Of a stretch of 64,000 bases of DNA, positions 32,520-40,628 are shown piece after piece. Within the stretch, counting starts at the first letter, position 1; each line of letters starts with the position of its first letter. Origin of the DNA: JAUILH01 sp965230535 (GTDB lineage: Bacteria; Bacteroidota; Bacteroidia; Flavobacteriales_D; JAUILH01); contig OZ246010.1 of the NCBI GenBank assembly GCA_965230535.1, positions 496,001 to 560,000 of the forward strand, given 5' to 3'. Both the position numbers and the translations under genes were made by a program. The notes below the pieces were generated by a model. It was not told the origin of the DNA, made no database searches, and saw only the letters and a program-made list of their open reading frames with translations.

Positions 32520-32818
32520 ATCGTCCGTTTATTTGATGTAAAACTAATCAATTTTCGGGCCAGAGATTGTCCGTTCAGCGACAGGATTATGCCATCGTAT
32601 GTTAAAGAATGTTAAGCTCCTCCCTGAATAGCTATGAATATCATTTAGTAACTCAAGTCTCACCTCTTTAGTTAGAAACAAGCCAAGCCTGTCCCCTGAA
32701 CATTAGTATAGAGTGCACTACAATTAAGAAATTGAATTTCTTCGGGGTACTTTGCGTATAAAAAGTGGGCAAAACTGAACCGAATGATTAACTTTGGGAA
32801 AAATTTTAAAGAATTACT
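32520..32818. other. 299-base intergenic region with TGTTAA direct repeat and other repeats
   Basis: This divergent gap lies between a thioredoxin gene (minus) and the 117-residue gene (plus). It holds an exact TGTTAA-N4-TGTTAA at 32600-32615, the inverted pair GACAGG (32580-32585) and CCTGTC (32688-32693), and an AAGAAATT-G-AATTTCTT palindrome near 32726-32742. Beyond the promoter-like site at 32789-32796 no gene is visible. A reading frame here (32672-32860, minus) has no support. Confidence 0.45.
32789..32796 (+). promoter_or_regulatory. -7 element upstream of the 117-residue gene
   Basis: TAACTTTG at 32789-32796 fits TAnnTTTG, with a transcription start expected near 32803 and a leader of about 16 bases to the ATG at 32819. 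No strong TTTG element is seen at the -33 position. Confidence 0.4.
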
Positions 32819-33172
32819 ATGAAGGCACCTGAGGCTAACCAGTTGATAGTGAAGATCCAAAAGACATTAAGCAAAGAGTTGGATGTAGATAAAGTGGTAA
32901 CAATGCTTAAAGATTTGAGACCATTTGCTTTGGAAGAAGAGGATCCATTGGTAACAAAAGTAATTCGTTTATCCTACGAGCACATTGCTGAAAATGAGTC
33001 GTTTCAGTTTATGGCAGGATCAGAAGAAGATGAAGAGGGTGAGGAAATTGCAGTTGATCCGGGAGAAGATCATGACAACTTAAGCTACCTACTTGACCTT
33101 CTTAAAAACTCTCACAACAAGTTCAACAGAGAAGAGATTAAAGACTTTAGAACTCAACTTAAAGAGTACTAG
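32819..33172 (+). CDS. Small acidic protein of unknown function
   Basis: A 117-residue cytoplasmic protein, mostly helical, with a central acidic loop (SEEDEEGEEIAVDPGED) between two helical halves (LIVKIQKTLSKELDVDKVVTMLKDL and LSYLLDLLKNSHNKFNREEIKDFRTQL). No motif or family recognised. It is 3 bases upstream of the monooxygenase-like gene, so the pair is co-transcribed. Confidence 0.7.
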   Translation: MKAPEANQLIVKIQKTLSKELDVDKVVTMLKDLRPFALEEEDPLVTKVIRLSYEHIAENESFQFMAGSEEDEEGEEIAVDPGEDHDNLSYLLDLLKNSHNKFNREEIKDFRTQLKEY

Positions 33173-33175
33173 AGC

Positions 33176-33484
33176 GTGAAGCTTGAACCAGGCAACTACG
33201 CAGTTATCTTCACTTCAATAAGAACTGAGGAGAGCACAGATTATCACGAAACATTTGAACGCCTTATGGAACTGGCCAGGGAAATTGATGGTTTTCTTGG
33301 CATAGAGTCCGCACGCGATGGTTTGGGGATTACCATTTCTTACTGGAAAGATTTGGAAAGCATTGACATCTGGCGAAAAAATTCGGAACACATCATAGCC
33401 AAAAACAGAGGTAGAAAAGATTGGTATAAATCGTACACTTCTATCATTTCCCGTATTGAGCACTGCAGTGGATTTGAAAAATAG
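33176..33484 (+). CDS. Antibiotic-biosynthesis-monooxygenase (ABM) superfamily protein
   Basis: A 102-residue protein starting with GTG at 33176; no ATG is in frame earlier. The dimeric ferredoxin-like ABM pattern is clear: NYAVIFTSIRTEES, FLGIESARDGLGITISYWKDLESIDIWRKNSEHIIA and KDWYKSYTSIISRIE. Relatives include heme-degrading and small quinone-forming monooxygenases, but this group's substrate is unknown. Cytoplasmic; co-transcribed with the upstream small acidic protein. Confidence 0.85.
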   Translation: MKLEPGNYAVIFTSIRTEESTDYHETFERLMELAREIDGFLGIESARDGLGITISYWKDLESIDIWRKNSEHIIAKNRGRKDWYKSYTSIISRIEHCSGFEK

Positions 33485-33510
33485 AGCACCATTGGGTATC
33501 TTGAACTCCT

Positions 33511-34203
33511 ATGAAATTTCAATTGCTCATAGCTTCCATTATCCTGGTAGGTTTATCTGCTTGTCAGTCTGAAGAAAAGCAGGACACCAACACTGAAACA
33601 CCTTCTAAATTAGACATGACAGAACCATACACGTCTTTGTCCAATGGGTTTTATAAAGGCGACAGTGGTAAAATTTACATTGTAACTTGTGCTTTATTGG
33701 CCGGGGAGATAGAAAAAACCGGAAACGATTTTTACAGAGAAGTTCCGGTAGCTGATCCTGAGAAATACACCAAGCTGACAAACGGCGAATTTTATGCCAA
33801 CGATGGCGTACACGTTTATATGGACTGGGGCATGACAGATGGCAGACATATTTCTATTTTGGACAGTGGAGATGCTGCTAGTTTTGAATCTATTGGCTAT
33901 CGATGGGGAAAGGATAACAGATTTGTATACAACAATGGAATTATCCTGGATGGCCTGAAGCCGGATTCCATGGAAATTCTATGTCCACGATCTCCAAGAG
34001 AAGGCATGACATTTTTTACGATTGTCAAAGATAGGAATCAGGTATACTATGGAACTGATTTGGTTCCGGAAGCTGATCCTGCCAGTTTTGAATGCATTCC
34101 GACAGATTCAGGGGTTTACTATCAGGACAAAAACTGGATTTATCACGAGTCCTACTTCCCTAACAGAGACAGCAGTTTCAGACGAAAGAACGATCTCAAT
34201 TGA
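33511..34203 (+). CDS. DKNYY-family lipoprotein
   Basis: A 230-residue lipoprotein with signal MKFQLLIASIILVGLSAC and an acidic stretch (QSEEKQDTNTE) after the Cys. The repeat-like units near residues 130-230 (YRWGKDNRFVYNNG, VKDRNQVYYGTDLV, VYYQDKNWIYHE) match the DKNYY family, in which a D-K/R-N-x-x-Y motif recurs. The protein is probably surface-exposed. Another DKNYY gene, fused to an SRPBCC domain, is at 52067-53071. Function unknown. Confidence 0.78.
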   Translation: MKFQLLIASIILVGLSACQSEEKQDTNTETPSKLDMTEPYTSLSNGFYKGDSGKIYIVTCALLAGEIEKTGNDFYREVPVADPEKYTKLTNGEFYANDGVHVYMDWGMTDGRHISILDSGDAASFESIGYRWGKDNRFVYNNGIILDGLKPDSMEILCPRSPREGMTFFTIVKDRNQVYYGTDLVPEADPASFECIPTDSGVYYQDKNWIYHESYFPNRDSSFRRKNDLN

Positions 34204-34329
34204 ATCGAAACGCTCTATTAAACCGCCTTTGGTAACAGGCAATAATTTCACCATTGATTTCGATCAGTTAGTCCATTTTTTTGAACGTTTACACCCTCTT
34301 TTTCGCTATACCCATGCAAACTGGGAGTT

Positions 34330-35760
34330 ATGAGAATTTTAAGTGTCATCATTTTGTTTTTGACAGTATCAACATCTGTCGGACAGGACAAAGCTTTTTT
34401 AGCCAATAGCAACTACGCACCTACAAGTAGTGTTTATTTGAATCCATCTTCAATGAGCGATTCTAAAACATGGTTGGATATTAATCTGGTTGGCTTTGGT
34501 GCGATGGCTCACAACAATTACTTATACATTCCAAATAGCCATTTGAGTTCTTTATTGAAGTCAGATAACATCACTGTTAACGACCGATATAATAATAGAA
34601 GAAATCAGGCCATTGTGTCTTCCAATATTCAGGGACCTGGATTTACCTTACAGATAAAAGATCACTCTTTTGGACTTAACACAAGCATCAGAAGTATCAC
34701 CAATGCCAATCGCATTCCGTCGGAATTGTCTAAACTCATTTTTGAAGATTTGAATTACACAGCGCTTCAGAATCAGGACTACTCCATGAAAAATGGCAGT
34801 GTAGATCACATGACGTGGGGAGAAATTGGTTTGAGCTATTCTAAGTTGATCTACAAAAAAGGTGTTGATTTGATTGCCGTTGGAGGAACGTTGAAACGTT
34901 TGTATGGATTTAGCAGTGCTGGTCTTAAAATCAACGATCTAAGCTATCGTGTTCCAAATGACAGTACATTGTCTGCGACCAGCTACAATGGTGCTATCTA
35001 TTACTCAGAACCGAACATTGGTTTCCCAGGTAAAATTCAGAACAAAGGTTGGGGATTAGATCTTGGATTCACGTACAAACGTATGTTGAGTAGCGTGAGT
35101 GGCTACACGCCACATTCGGAAAGTTCTAATTGTGAACAGAAAGCCTATAAGTTTAAGTTCGGTGTTTCCTTGTTGGATTTAGGCGCCATTAAATTCGATA
35201 CGCAAACCACACACAGAACCTATTCTTCCGGACAGGGAGAAGTGCCTCTTGAAGCTGATGACAATTTTGAGAGCATTGCAGCCAATACAGATGCTTTGGT
35301 GACAGAAGCGGGTAGTTCGAATGACAAAACCAGTTATTTACAACACTTGCCAAGCAGTCTGTCAGTTCAATTTGATTACAATTTGGGACGTGGATTATAT
35401 GCCAATGCTGTTGTTACACAAAGTGTATTACCCAGTAAGCTCACAGGCGTAATTCGTCCGAATACACTGACTGCAGGAATCAGATATGAATCTAAATGGT
35501 TAGAATTGGGTGTTCCGGTAACACTTTACGATTACAGATACCCTACTGTTGGCTTTATGCTTAGGCTATATAACGTTACCATTGGTACGGATCACCTGAT
35601 TCCATTTATAGCCAAAAGCGACATCTACAGAGCAGATATTTACGCAAGTATTAAAATACCGTTTTTCAAGAGTCCTCAATGCAGAGGCAAACGTTCTGGT
35701 GGTAGAAAAGGTGGAAGCCCTGATTACAAAGGCGGACTGATAGATTGCCCCAGCTTCTAG
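34330..35760 (+). CDS. DUF5723-like outer-membrane protein
   Basis: A 476-residue protein with signal peptide MRILSVIILFLTVSTSVG. FLANSNYAPTSSVYLNPSSMSDS is the typical start of DUF5723 proteins. Amphipathic strands recur throughout, consistent with a beta-barrel of FadL/PorV-like type (GFTLQIKDHSFGLNTSIR, WGLDLGFTYKRML, LELGVPVTLYDYRYPTVGFMLRLY). The C-terminal tail is basic and Gly/Arg-rich (RGKRSGGRKGG) and ends with a Cys-containing LIDCPSF. Role unknown; the family is confined mostly to Bacteroidota. Confidence 0.78.
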   Translation: MRILSVIILFLTVSTSVGQDKAFLANSNYAPTSSVYLNPSSMSDSKTWLDINLVGFGAMAHNNYLYIPNSHLSSLLKSDNITVNDRYNNRRNQAIVSSNIQGPGFTLQIKDHSFGLNTSIRSITNANRIPSELSKLIFEDLNYTALQNQDYSMKNGSVDHMTWGEIGLSYSKLIYKKGVDLIAVGGTLKRLYGFSSAGLKINDLSYRVPNDSTLSATSYNGAIYYSEPNIGFPGKIQNKGWGLDLGFTYKRMLSSVSGYTPHSESSNCEQKAYKFKFGVSLLDLGAIKFDTQTTHRTYSSGQGEVPLEADDNFESIAANTDALVTEAGSSNDKTSYLQHLPSSLSVQFDYNLGRGLYANAVVTQSVLPSKLTGVIRPNTLTAGIRYESKWLELGVPVTLYDYRYPTVGFMLRLYNVTIGTDHLIPFIAKSDIYRADIYASIKIPFFKSPQCRGKRSGGRKGGSPDYKGGLIDCPSF

Positions 35761-35763
35761 ATT

Positions 35764-36468
35764 CTACTCCTTCCTCTTGGCGCCCATTTTTTCAATGGTG
35801 CCGCCAAGGGTTTTTGTTTTAATCTTTTCAGGATTACCTCTGTAAGTAATGATTCCTCCGGCAGTTACTTTGGCATCCAATTTTTTAATGGGCAATACAA
35901 AGATTTCTCCTCCTGCATTGATTTTGGCTACTACGTTCTGAGCTTCCAAATTCATAGCAGCAATGGTACCTCCAGTGTTCACTTTGCCCTCAAAGTTATG
36001 GGCGTGCCCTTCCAAAGCTATTCGCCCTCCCTGAGACACTGTGGCTTCAACGGTCACACAATCCAAATACCAAAAAATGTGTCCACCAGCCTGAGCATTC
36101 AATTTAATTTTTGAAGTCTCCTCACTGTTTTTAGCGTCTAAAGTGATGTTTGCGTTCCCAAAAGCTTTGACTTCTGTGAGTGTTTCCAAACTTTCTACGT
36201 AGACCTTTACCTGAACAGGATGCTCTTTATAATCTCCTTTTTTGATACTCAATTTTAAATCCAATCCGTCTAAATCAACTGTCAGATTGTTAAAGTCCAT
36301 TTCAATGTCGTTGGAAGCCACAACACGAAAACCATCTCCAAGAATAACCTCCACATCTATATAACCCGTGGACTTAATTGAATTGAATTCGTCGATTTCA
36401 TAAGCTTTTTCTTTCTGACCAAAGGCAACAGATGTTGCTAAAAGAAATAAAAGTGCAATTGTTCTCAT
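35764..36468 (-). CDS. GIN-domain (DUF2807) secreted protein
   Basis: A 234-residue protein with signal peptide MRTIALLFLLATSVAFGQ. The beta-helical GIN/DUF2807 domain is clear from FNSIKSTGYIDVEVILGDGF, then regularly spaced strand-turn units: TEVKAFGNANITLD, INAGGEIFVLPI, VTAGGIITYRG and TLGGTIEKMG. These head-domain proteins are predicted adhesins or envelope proteins. The repeats of G-G at about 18-24 residue spacing match a right-handed beta-helix. It is convergent with DUF5723 at a 3-base gap, and 4 bases downstream of the HMG-CoA lyase gene. Confidence 0.85.
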   Translation of the reverse strand: MRTIALLFLLATSVAFGQKEKAYEIDEFNSIKSTGYIDVEVILGDGFRVVASNDIEMDFNNLTVDLDGLDLKLSIKKGDYKEHPVQVKVYVESLETLTEVKAFGNANITLDAKNSEETSKIKLNAQAGGHIFWYLDCVTVEATVSQGGRIALEGHAHNFEGKVNTGGTIAAMNLEAQNVVAKINAGGEIFVLPIKKLDAKVTAGGIITYRGNPEKIKTKTLGGTIEKMGAKRKE

Positions 36469-36472
36469 TATT

Positions 36473-37339
36473 TTATGCGTTTGGAAATACTGTATTTGTC
36501 ATTTTCATTGCTTCTGCAAATTCGTCGTCCTTTATATCAACTTCAATGCCATTTTCTTTGAAGTAGCCAAGCATAACTTCCGTTGCCATATTACCAGTTA
36601 AATCGTCTTTAGCCATAGGACAACCTCCAAAGCCTTTGATGGCGCCATCGAAACGTCTGCAACCTGCATTGTATGCCGCTTCAACCTTCTCGCTAATGGT
36701 ATTTGGTGTTGAATGAAGGTGAGCACCAACTCTCATATTTGTGAATTCCGGAATCATAGTAGAAAACATATCCGTAATAATCTTTGGGTTTGACACGCCA
36801 ATAGTATCGGACAGGGCAACAACCTCAACATCCAGTTTTTCGTGAAGTTTCTGGGTCCATTCAGCTGCAATATCAGCATCCCATGGATCGCCATAAGGAT
36901 TTCCAAATGCCATTGAAATATAAACAACCAAAGTCTTTCCTGAATTCTTACAAATTGTCTGGATTTCCTCTACTCTGCTCAAAGATGCTTCAATGGTAGA
37001 GTTTGTATTTCTCATTTGGAAGGTCTCAGAAATTGAAAACGGGAATCCCAGGTAATTGATCTCTTCAAATTGAGCGGCATCATTTGCACCACGCACATTG
37101 GCGACAATAGCCAAAAGCTTAGAATTGGTCTCACTCAAATCCAATTTAGATAATACATCTGCGGTATCTCTCATTTGAGGAATGGCCTTTGGCGATACAA
37201 AACTTCCGAAATCAATGGTATCGAATCCTACCTTAAGTAGTTGATTGATATAGGCGGCTTTGGTATCCGTTTCAATAAAATTGTGCAAGCCCTGCATGGC
37301 GTCACGCGGACATTCAATAAGTGACAGTTTCTGATCCAT
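36473..37339 (-). CDS. Hydroxymethylglutaryl-CoA lyase
   Basis: A 288-residue cytoplasmic TIM-barrel enzyme of the HMG-CoA lyase/isopropylmalate synthase superfamily. The catalytic Arg lies in ECPRDAMQG (residues 9-17). Metal-ligand histidines are in GAHLHSTPNT (about 205-214). The active-site Cys is in the G-loop RFDGAIKGFGGCPMAKDDLTGNM (about 231-253). It cleaves HMG-CoA to acetyl-CoA and acetoacetate, the last step of leucine breakdown. The signature residues separate it from citramalate or isopropylmalate synthases. It is upstream of, and possibly co-transcribed with, the DUF2807 gene. Confidence 0.9.
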   Translation of the reverse strand: MDQKLSLIECPRDAMQGLHNFIETDTKAAYINQLLKVGFDTIDFGSFVSPKAIPQMRDTADVLSKLDLSETNSKLLAIVANVRGANDAAQFEEINYLGFPFSISETFQMRNTNSTIEASLSRVEEIQTICKNSGKTLVVYISMAFGNPYGDPWDADIAAEWTQKLHEKLDVEVVALSDTIGVSNPKIITDMFSTMIPEFTNMRVGAHLHSTPNTISEKVEAAYNAGCRRFDGAIKGFGGCPMAKDDLTGNMATEVMLGYFKENGIEVDIKDDEFAEAMKMTNTVFPNA

Positions 37340-37399
37340 ATCTCAAAGTTATGAGATTAATGGAATGACTGTTACAAACTCGATAAGAACTTATGAAAA

Positions 37400-38425
37400 C
37401 TATCTTAGGGCCTTGTTGATTTTCTTAACCAATCCCGGGCCTTCATAAATAAATCCGGTATACACCTGAACCAAATCCGCACCAGCTTCAATTTTTTCTT
37501 TGGCGTCTTCCGCAGAATGAATTCCACCTACCCCAATAATCGCAAAACTCTTATTGGAATTCTTAGCCAGGTATCGGATGACCTCAGTCGATCTTTTTGC
37601 CAAAGGCTGACCGCTCAATCCACCATTTCCTATTTCTTCTATTCTGGATTTGTCTGTCTTCAGGTTAGAACGATCCGTTGCAGTATTGGTTGAAATGACA
37701 CCAGCAATTTTAGTGGTGTTGATGATCTCAATAACTTCATCCAATTGCTCATTAGATCTGTCCGGACCTATTTTGAGAAGGATTGGACGTTCTTTTCCAA
37801 GATCGGCAGACAGTTTCTTCAGATCATTTAAAAGTTGAATCAAATAATTCTTGTCATTCAACTTCTGTGTACTTCCCACATTTGGGCAACTTACATTCAG
37901 CACAAAGTAGTCTACATGCGGATGCAAAGCTTTCAACACATACTCATAATCTGCCTGAGCATCATCATTATCCGTAGCTGTATTCTTCCCGAGATTTCCT
38001 CCGATTATGATATTGGTTTTACGGTTTTTCAATCGTGAAGCCACCACATCAGCTCCATCATTGTTAAAGCCCATTCTGTTAATCAGGGCCTCATCTTCCG
38101 GTAGCCTGAACAAACGTTTTTTAGGATTACCGGCCTGTGGTTTCGGTGTGACCGTTCCTATTTCTACAAAACCAAATCCCAGATATTCCAGTTGATTCAG
38201 AAGCAGGGCATTTTTATCAAAACCAGCCGCCAATCCAACGGGATTTCTAAAAGTGAGACCAAAAAGTTCCTTTTCAAGCGACTTATTCTTCACAGTATAA
38301 ATAGCACCGGAAATGTGCTTGATACCAGGAATGGACAAGAAAATTCTCAATACTTTAAATACGAAATGATGGATTTTTTCGGGATCGAAAAGAAAGAAAA
38401 TGGGTTTGATCAGATATTTATACAT
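37400..38425 (-). CDS. pyrD: Dihydroorotate dehydrogenase (quinone), class 2
   Basis: A 341-residue FMN enzyme of pyrimidine biosynthesis that oxidises dihydroorotate to orotate with quinone as acceptor. An N-terminal helical membrane-binding extension (about 1-45) marks class 2. FRNPVGLAAGFDKNA, GFGFVEIGTVTPKPQAGNPKKRLFRL, NRMGFNNDG, YFVLNVSCPNV, LLKIGPD and ISTNTATDR are the family blocks; Ser in NVSCPN is the class 2 catalytic base, followed by GGLSGQPLAKRSTEV and IGVGGIHSAEDAKEKIEAGADLVQVYTG. Peripheral membrane protein. No other pyr gene is near. Confidence 0.95.
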   Translation of the reverse strand: MYKYLIKPIFFLFDPEKIHHFVFKVLRIFLSIPGIKHISGAIYTVKNKSLEKELFGLTFRNPVGLAAGFDKNALLLNQLEYLGFGFVEIGTVTPKPQAGNPKKRLFRLPEDEALINRMGFNNDGADVVASRLKNRKTNIIIGGNLGKNTATDNDDAQADYEYVLKALHPHVDYFVLNVSCPNVGSTQKLNDKNYLIQLLNDLKKLSADLGKERPILLKIGPDRSNEQLDEVIEIINTTKIAGVISTNTATDRSNLKTDKSRIEEIGNGGLSGQPLAKRSTEVIRYLAKNSNKSFAIIGVGGIHSAEDAKEKIEAGADLVQVYTGFIYEGPGLVKKINKALR

Positions 38426-38468
38426 GTCTGGAAGACAAAGTTAATTACTAAAAAGGACATGATGAAAT

Positions 38469-40556
38469 TTAAACACGAACGCCAATGACACATACGTCAT
38501 CCAATTGTTCAAGCGCTTCTCCTCCTGCATTTTTCCAATCTTCAAATGCTTTATCAATAATGAGCTTTTGTTGTTCTATGTTCTCATTCTGGATAGAAAG
38601 CAATAATCTTTTAAAGTTGGCCGCCTTGAATTTCTTTCCTCTTTCTCCTCCAAATTGGTCGGCGTATCCATCAGAAAAAATATAGAAACTATCTCCTTTT
38701 TGAAGCTCTATGGTATGTGTTGTATAAGGTAGAGGCTCGGCATATTTACCTATTGGTTGTTTGTTAGCTTTGATCTCTTCTACTGCCTCTGCCCCTTTTG
38801 CGCCATCGCTGAAGCTTTCTGCGGCATGCGATCTGATGATCCAAAGCGGGTTATTGGCGCCGGCATATTTGAGGGTAGTCCCTTCCAACGAACACAGTGC
38901 TATGTCCATTCCGTCCTTCACTTCTTCTTCTGATTTTTCAAATTCTGCAATGACAATTTCACGCGTTTTATCCAGAATCTGGCCAGGCTCCGTTAAACCA
39001 TGTTCCCTAACAGACCTATTGAGACCATTGTTGCAAACCACACTTACCATGGCACCTGGTACACCATGACCGGTACAATCGGCAGCGGCAAACAATACAA
39101 CATTTGAATTTGAGGTTTTGATGATGGGCTCCATCCAATAAAAATCTCCGGCCACAATGTCTTTTGGTTTATAAAGGATAAATGAATCTGCCAGATACTC
39201 CTTTACCAGTTTTTGGGGAGGCAGAATGGCCGTTTGAATCCGCTTAGCATAGTTAATAGAATCGAGAATTTCTGTATTCTTTTCTTCCAACTCGTCATAA
39301 GCCAAATCCACTTTTTCCTTTTGTTCTTCAACCTCCTTCTTCTGAAGCTCTATAATTTTCTTTTGCTTCTGGGAGATTCGGTATCGGTTGTAGACAAAAA
39401 TCATAAGAATGAATACAATCGCAAGCCCTCCATATAAAACGTAAGTTCTTTGTCTTTGAAGTTTGTTTTGTTTCTTCTCATGATCCAACTCGAGGGTCTG
39501 AACCCTCATTTCTTCTGCATTTTTCAAACTATCATGCAGAGCCTGTTTGTGGTACGAGTACTGGAACTGAGAACGGATGGCTTGTTTCTGATTGCTCTCG
39601 TTATCCAAACTATCTGCCAACTTCTTGTAGAGTTCCAATAGTTCCAGAGCACGTTCTACATTGCCATGCTTTCTTTGAATCTGATAACCTACCAATGCGG
39701 CAGATTTCAAATCAATGGCATCCTTCGTGATTTCAGCAAATTCAGTGGCTTTCTCTGAATAATAAACGGCCGAATCCATTTTTCCTTCCTTCATAGAGAT
39801 TCTTGCCAACTTCCTGTATGAATGGGTTAGATTACTGGTGTCCGCCACCTCAAGACGCAGATTTAAGGATTTGTGGTAGTACTTAATGGCATTATCCATG
39901 CTATCCATCGCCTCATAAATGCCCCCAATATTGGTATACGATCCACAAACAGATCTCCAGTCTTCCTGACTCAAGCGAATTTCCAGAGATTTCATCAAGT
40001 AGTCCAGAGCAGGTTCATAGTTTTTCATGGTTTTATGAACCACTCCCATATTGTTATAAGCTTTTCCTATTTCTCTGTCGTTATCAGGCACCAGTTTCCC
40101 CAGTTCAAGACCATCTTCAAAGTTCTTAAGAGCTGCCTCATATTCTCCCTGTGAAAAATACAGGTATCCCAGATCTTTGTAGGTTTCTGATATATGAAAT
40201 GTGTCCTTGGTCTCTTCAGCCAGTTTAAAGGTTTTATCGTAATACTTAAAGGCATTGGGAAGATCTCCTACTTTCCTGTAACCATCACCAAACCTTGAGT
40301 AGACTTCCGAAAGGATGTGCTTGTTGTTGGAGCGATCTCCAATTTTTTCGGCCTCTTCTAATTGCTTAAAAAAGTTAGAATAATCATAGTGCGCCTGATA
40401 CTCAATAGCGATATAAATATAGTTGATCGCCTTGACGGAGTCATCCTGAGTGTTTTCAATGACTGTGTTAAGCGAGTCTATGGTACTTTGATTCTGGCCA
40501 AAGCTGACAAGCGGACAAAAACAAAAAATCACCAAAAGATGCGCAAGGAATTTCAT
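38469..40556 (-). CDS. TPR-TM-SpoIIE phosphatase (third in tandem)
   Basis: A 695-residue protein from ATG at 40556 (an earlier in-frame start would precede the signal peptide). A periplasmic TPR sensor (about 25-340, with YKDLGYLYFSQGEYEAALKNFEDGLE-like units) follows the signal peptide. A membrane helix (YVLYGGLAIVFILMIFVYN), a coiled coil and a SpoIIE/PP2C domain (about 455-695) complete it. Phosphatase motifs are DFYWMEP, AADCTGHGVPGAM, DGMDIALCS and FSDGYADQFGG, with the Asp residues that hold Mn. It would dephosphorylate an anti-sigma antagonist on a periplasmic cue (family knowledge). No STAS/kinase partner is adjacent. Confidence 0.87.
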   Translation of the reverse strand: MKFLAHLLVIFCFCPLVSFGQNQSTIDSLNTVIENTQDDSVKAINYIYIAIEYQAHYDYSNFFKQLEEAEKIGDRSNNKHILSEVYSRFGDGYRKVGDLPNAFKYYDKTFKLAEETKDTFHISETYKDLGYLYFSQGEYEAALKNFEDGLELGKLVPDNDREIGKAYNNMGVVHKTMKNYEPALDYLMKSLEIRLSQEDWRSVCGSYTNIGGIYEAMDSMDNAIKYYHKSLNLRLEVADTSNLTHSYRKLARISMKEGKMDSAVYYSEKATEFAEITKDAIDLKSAALVGYQIQRKHGNVERALELLELYKKLADSLDNESNQKQAIRSQFQYSYHKQALHDSLKNAEEMRVQTLELDHEKKQNKLQRQRTYVLYGGLAIVFILMIFVYNRYRISQKQKKIIELQKKEVEEQKEKVDLAYDELEEKNTEILDSINYAKRIQTAILPPQKLVKEYLADSFILYKPKDIVAGDFYWMEPIIKTSNSNVVLFAAADCTGHGVPGAMVSVVCNNGLNRSVREHGLTEPGQILDKTREIVIAEFEKSEEEVKDGMDIALCSLEGTTLKYAGANNPLWIIRSHAAESFSDGAKGAEAVEEIKANKQPIGKYAEPLPYTTHTIELQKGDSFYIFSDGYADQFGGERGKKFKAANFKRLLLSIQNENIEQQKLIIDKAFEDWKNAGGEALEQLDDVCVIGVRV

Positions 40557-40564
40557 GACGGAAG

Positions 40565-40589
40565 CAAATCTAACCATTTGATTTGACAA
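40565..40589 (-). promoter_or_regulatory. Promoter of the third SpoIIE gene
   Basis: On the minus strand, TTG (40589 to 40587) and TAGATTTG (40572 to 40565) lie 14 bases apart, and the -7 box ends 8 bases before the ATG at 40556. The gene can therefore be expressed apart from its upstream paralogue, with almost no leader. Confidence 0.5.
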
Positions 40590-40628
40590 TTTATGGTTAG
40601 GTAAATACCCCGAACCAAGCAAGGCAAA

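Noticed and set aside
32672..32860. Minus-strand reading frame in the 32.5-32.8 kb gap
   Set aside because: No start context or family signal, and it overlaps a well-supported plus-strand gene start.
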